Assembly: GCA_900320925.1 (NCBI GenBank)
Contig: ONUD01000031.1
Coordinates: forward strand, 1-7,053
DNA from: an uncultured Eubacteriales bacterium
GTDB taxonomy: Bacteria; Bacillota; Clostridia; Oscillospirales; Acutalibacteraceae
DNA: 7,053 nucleotides
Reading direction: 5' to 3'
The position numbers were made by a program, and so were the translations under genes. Shown here in pieces: positions 5,868-7,053 of this stretch (positions are counted from its first letter, which is position 1; every line of letters starts with the position of its first letter). Below the pieces are notes generated by a model. That model was not told the DNA's origin, ran no database searches, and was given only the letters and a program-made list of their open reading frames with translations.

Positions 5868-6887
5868 TTAGAACAGCGAAAATGAAAACAGGATGATCAG
5901 GTAACACACCATCATCGACCAGGCAAGAGGGGTATTGACCCCCCCGTTTTCCGATATTTCTTTCATCAAATTTTCGCTGTTTTTAACCTGTTTCAGCTTT
6001 CTGATGGTTTTCAGGCTGTGTCGGAAATAGCTGCGGTTGGCAAGAAAGCCGCAAAAAAGCTGTACAACGAACTGCAAAAGATTCAGCAAATACGGCAAAT
6101 ACATCAAAGCCAGTTCCGTTGAGGAACGGTGAGCCAAAGCCCATGAAAAAATTTCCATCCACTGAGGATAACTCACTCCGGAGGCGGTTACGGCATCATA
6201 GGCTTCTTTCCATAAATCTGCCGCATAGTGATTGGTCACGAAATAGCTCACCAGCACCAGTGCAAAATAGAACAGGGACAGAATGGCTCCTTTCCAATAC
6301 TGCTTGCGGTAGAGGTACCATCCTCCGAAAAAGAAGAATGCCGCAAAATTGAATCTGCCCTTGCGGGTATCCTTGATTTTTTTAAAAACGGGCATATAGT
6401 AGGGGGTATTGGTCTTGACATATCTGGCAAGTTCCGACCCGCTTACACCGTCAAAGTCCTCATCCTTTGCCACGCCGCCCATCGGGTCAATGAACAGTGC
6501 AAACGGATTGCCGGCAAACATCCATCCTTCGGGGAGATTTTCGGGTGAAAATCCCTCTCCCTTTTCGTTTTCGTCAAACGGGAATCGTACATGGCTCCCT
6601 GAAAGAAAATTGCCGCACTTCTGGCAAATCAATGCATTTTTCGGGTTTTTTTCTCCGCAGGTCGGACAAGCCGTCATTTCTTCCTCTTTTTCTGTTTTAG
6701 GTGGTGTCTTGTCATACACTTCCTGCCAGCTTTGTTTGGACTGATGCAGGTCAACAAAAATGCATTTTCCCTTTTCCTTATAACATTCTCTGTGATAAGG
6801 AGCACCGCACTTCGGGCATACGACAACATCATCACCCTCATGAAAGACTTTTGAGCAAACAGGACACTCTTTTTCCCAAAAATCCAT
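5868..6887 (-). CDS. RING-like/zinc ribbon/DUF2628 membrane protein
   Basis: A 339-residue protein with two zinc-binding modules ahead of membrane segments. The first is a prokaryotic RING-like finger: C8-x2-C11, C24-x2-C27, H32-x2-C35, C42, with the text CPKCGAPYHREC. The second is a zinc ribbon, C74-x2-C77 and C88-x2-C91. A soluble linker with DGVSGSELARYV (146-157) leads to FNFAAFFFFGGWYLYRKQYW (179-198), the DUF2628 hallmark. Further hydrophobic stretches lie at about 200-217, in the LALMYLPYLLNLLQFVVQLFCGFLA region, and at the C-terminus (about 321-339), giving perhaps four membrane spans with a cytoplasmic zinc head. The function is not known; the RING resemblance need not mean ubiquitin chemistry. 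GGGAGG at 6900-6895 is 7 bases upstream of the ATG. First gene of an operon with galU. Confidence 0.87.
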   Translation of the reverse strand: MDFWEKECPVCSKVFHEGDDVVVCPKCGAPYHRECYKEKGKCIFVDLHQSKQSWQEVYDKTPPKTEKEEEMTACPTCGEKNPKNALICQKCGNFLSGSHVRFPFDENEKGEGFSPENLPEGWMFAGNPFALFIDPMGGVAKDEDFDGVSGSELARYVKTNTPYYMPVFKKIKDTRKGRFNFAAFFFFGGWYLYRKQYWKGAILSLFYFALVLVSYFVTNHYAADLWKEAYDAVTASGVSYPQWMEIFSWALAHRSSTELALMYLPYLLNLLQFVVQLFCGFLANRSYFRHSLKTIRKLKQVKNSENLMKEISENGGVNTPLAWSMMVCYLIILFSFSLF

Positions 6888-6920
6888 CTTTCAGCCTCCC
6901 TTTCTTGATGCATTTTCATC

Positions 6921-6949
6921 ATTATACTATATTTCTTTGCAATTAGCAA
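6921..6949 (-). promoter_or_regulatory. Promoter of the RING/DUF2628-galU operon
   Basis: On the minus strand, TTGCTA (6949-6944) and TATAAT (6926-6921) are separated by exactly 17 bases. Transcription should begin at about 6914, leaving a leader of about 27 bases. No other promoter is evident before galU, so this one likely drives both genes. Confidence 0.8.
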
Positions 6950-6960
6950 GCACATTTTTC

Positions 6961-7053
6961 AGAGAACACGGAAATCAAGTTTCTAATAAAGAATGATGTA
7001 TCAACGGGGACGTTTGCCCGATGTTTGACATGGTAAGGGAAACTTCCTTGCCG
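6961..7053. other. Intergenic end region, no supported gene, possible RNA hairpins
   Basis: No open frame here has a ribosome site or a recognisable product. The last 22 bases can form a hairpin (7032-7040 with 7044-7052, two G-T pairs). A weaker stem, 7005-7008 with 7017-7020, lies just before it. The window cuts the structure off, so it could be the start of a terminator or leader of a neighbouring gene. I cannot assign it to a known RNA class or even to a strand. Confidence 0.3.

Noticed and set aside
5188..5871. 227-residue open frame on the plus strand opposite galU
   Set aside because: It lies entirely antisense to the well-conserved galU, has no ribosome site, and its composition (His/Phe/Asp-rich) is that of a complement-strand shadow.
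7025..7030. TTGACA as a -35 box near the right edge
   Set aside because: No -10-like sequence lies 16-18 bases downstream within the window.
6991..7053. Cyclic di-GMP riboswitch suggested by GGGCAAAC on the minus strand
   Set aside because: Only a short string matches; the conserved neighbouring elements and overall fold are not there.

Overview
The window looks like chromosomal DNA from a Gram-positive anaerobe of the Firmicutes, most likely class Clostridia (Ruminococcus/Oscillospiraceae-like). Four things point there: strong AGGAGG-type ribosome sites, four exact TATAAT -10 boxes, a DUF421-DUF4363 gene pair typical of Clostridia, and an ECF sigma factor of the clostridial type. This is an inference from gene style, not from a marker gene. 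I see no rRNA, tRNA, CRISPR array, insertion sequence or prophage gene.

Layout: (1) 1-615 (+) holds the last codons of an unidentified gene, then an ECF sigma factor, closed by a strong hairpin terminator. (2) 619-2812 (+) is a single-gene unit with its own promoter. It encodes a 696-residue membrane protein built FHA-FHA-ABC ATPase-ABC2 membrane domain, like the Rv1747/ABCG type. (3) 3751-2815 (-) is a secreted protein with a signal peptide, a Thr/Asn/Ser-rich stalk and a C-terminal sorting-like tail, driven by a perfect consensus promoter. (4) 3798-4907 (+) is a two-gene operon, DUF421 (YetF family) then DUF4363, overlapping by ATGA. (5) 6949-4972 (-) is a two-gene operon: a zinc-binding RING-like/zinc ribbon/DUF2628 membrane protein, then galU (UTP-glucose-1-phosphate uridylyltransferase). 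(6) 6961-7053 carries no gene I can support, only possible RNA structure cut by the window edge.

The genes form compact units: near-consensus sigma-A promoters with short leaders and bidirectional terminators shared by convergent genes. Most units concern the cell envelope (secreted surface protein, membrane proteins, UDP-glucose supply), but nothing in the sequence proves they act together.

The most unusual object is the FHA-FHA-ABC protein. Aligned by eye to ABCG ATPases, its Walker A Ser/Thr, Q-loop Gln, signature SGG and H-loop His are all replaced, while the Walker A Lys and the Walker B Asp-Glu remain. It may be a phospho-responsive pseudo-ATPase rather than an ordinary transporter.
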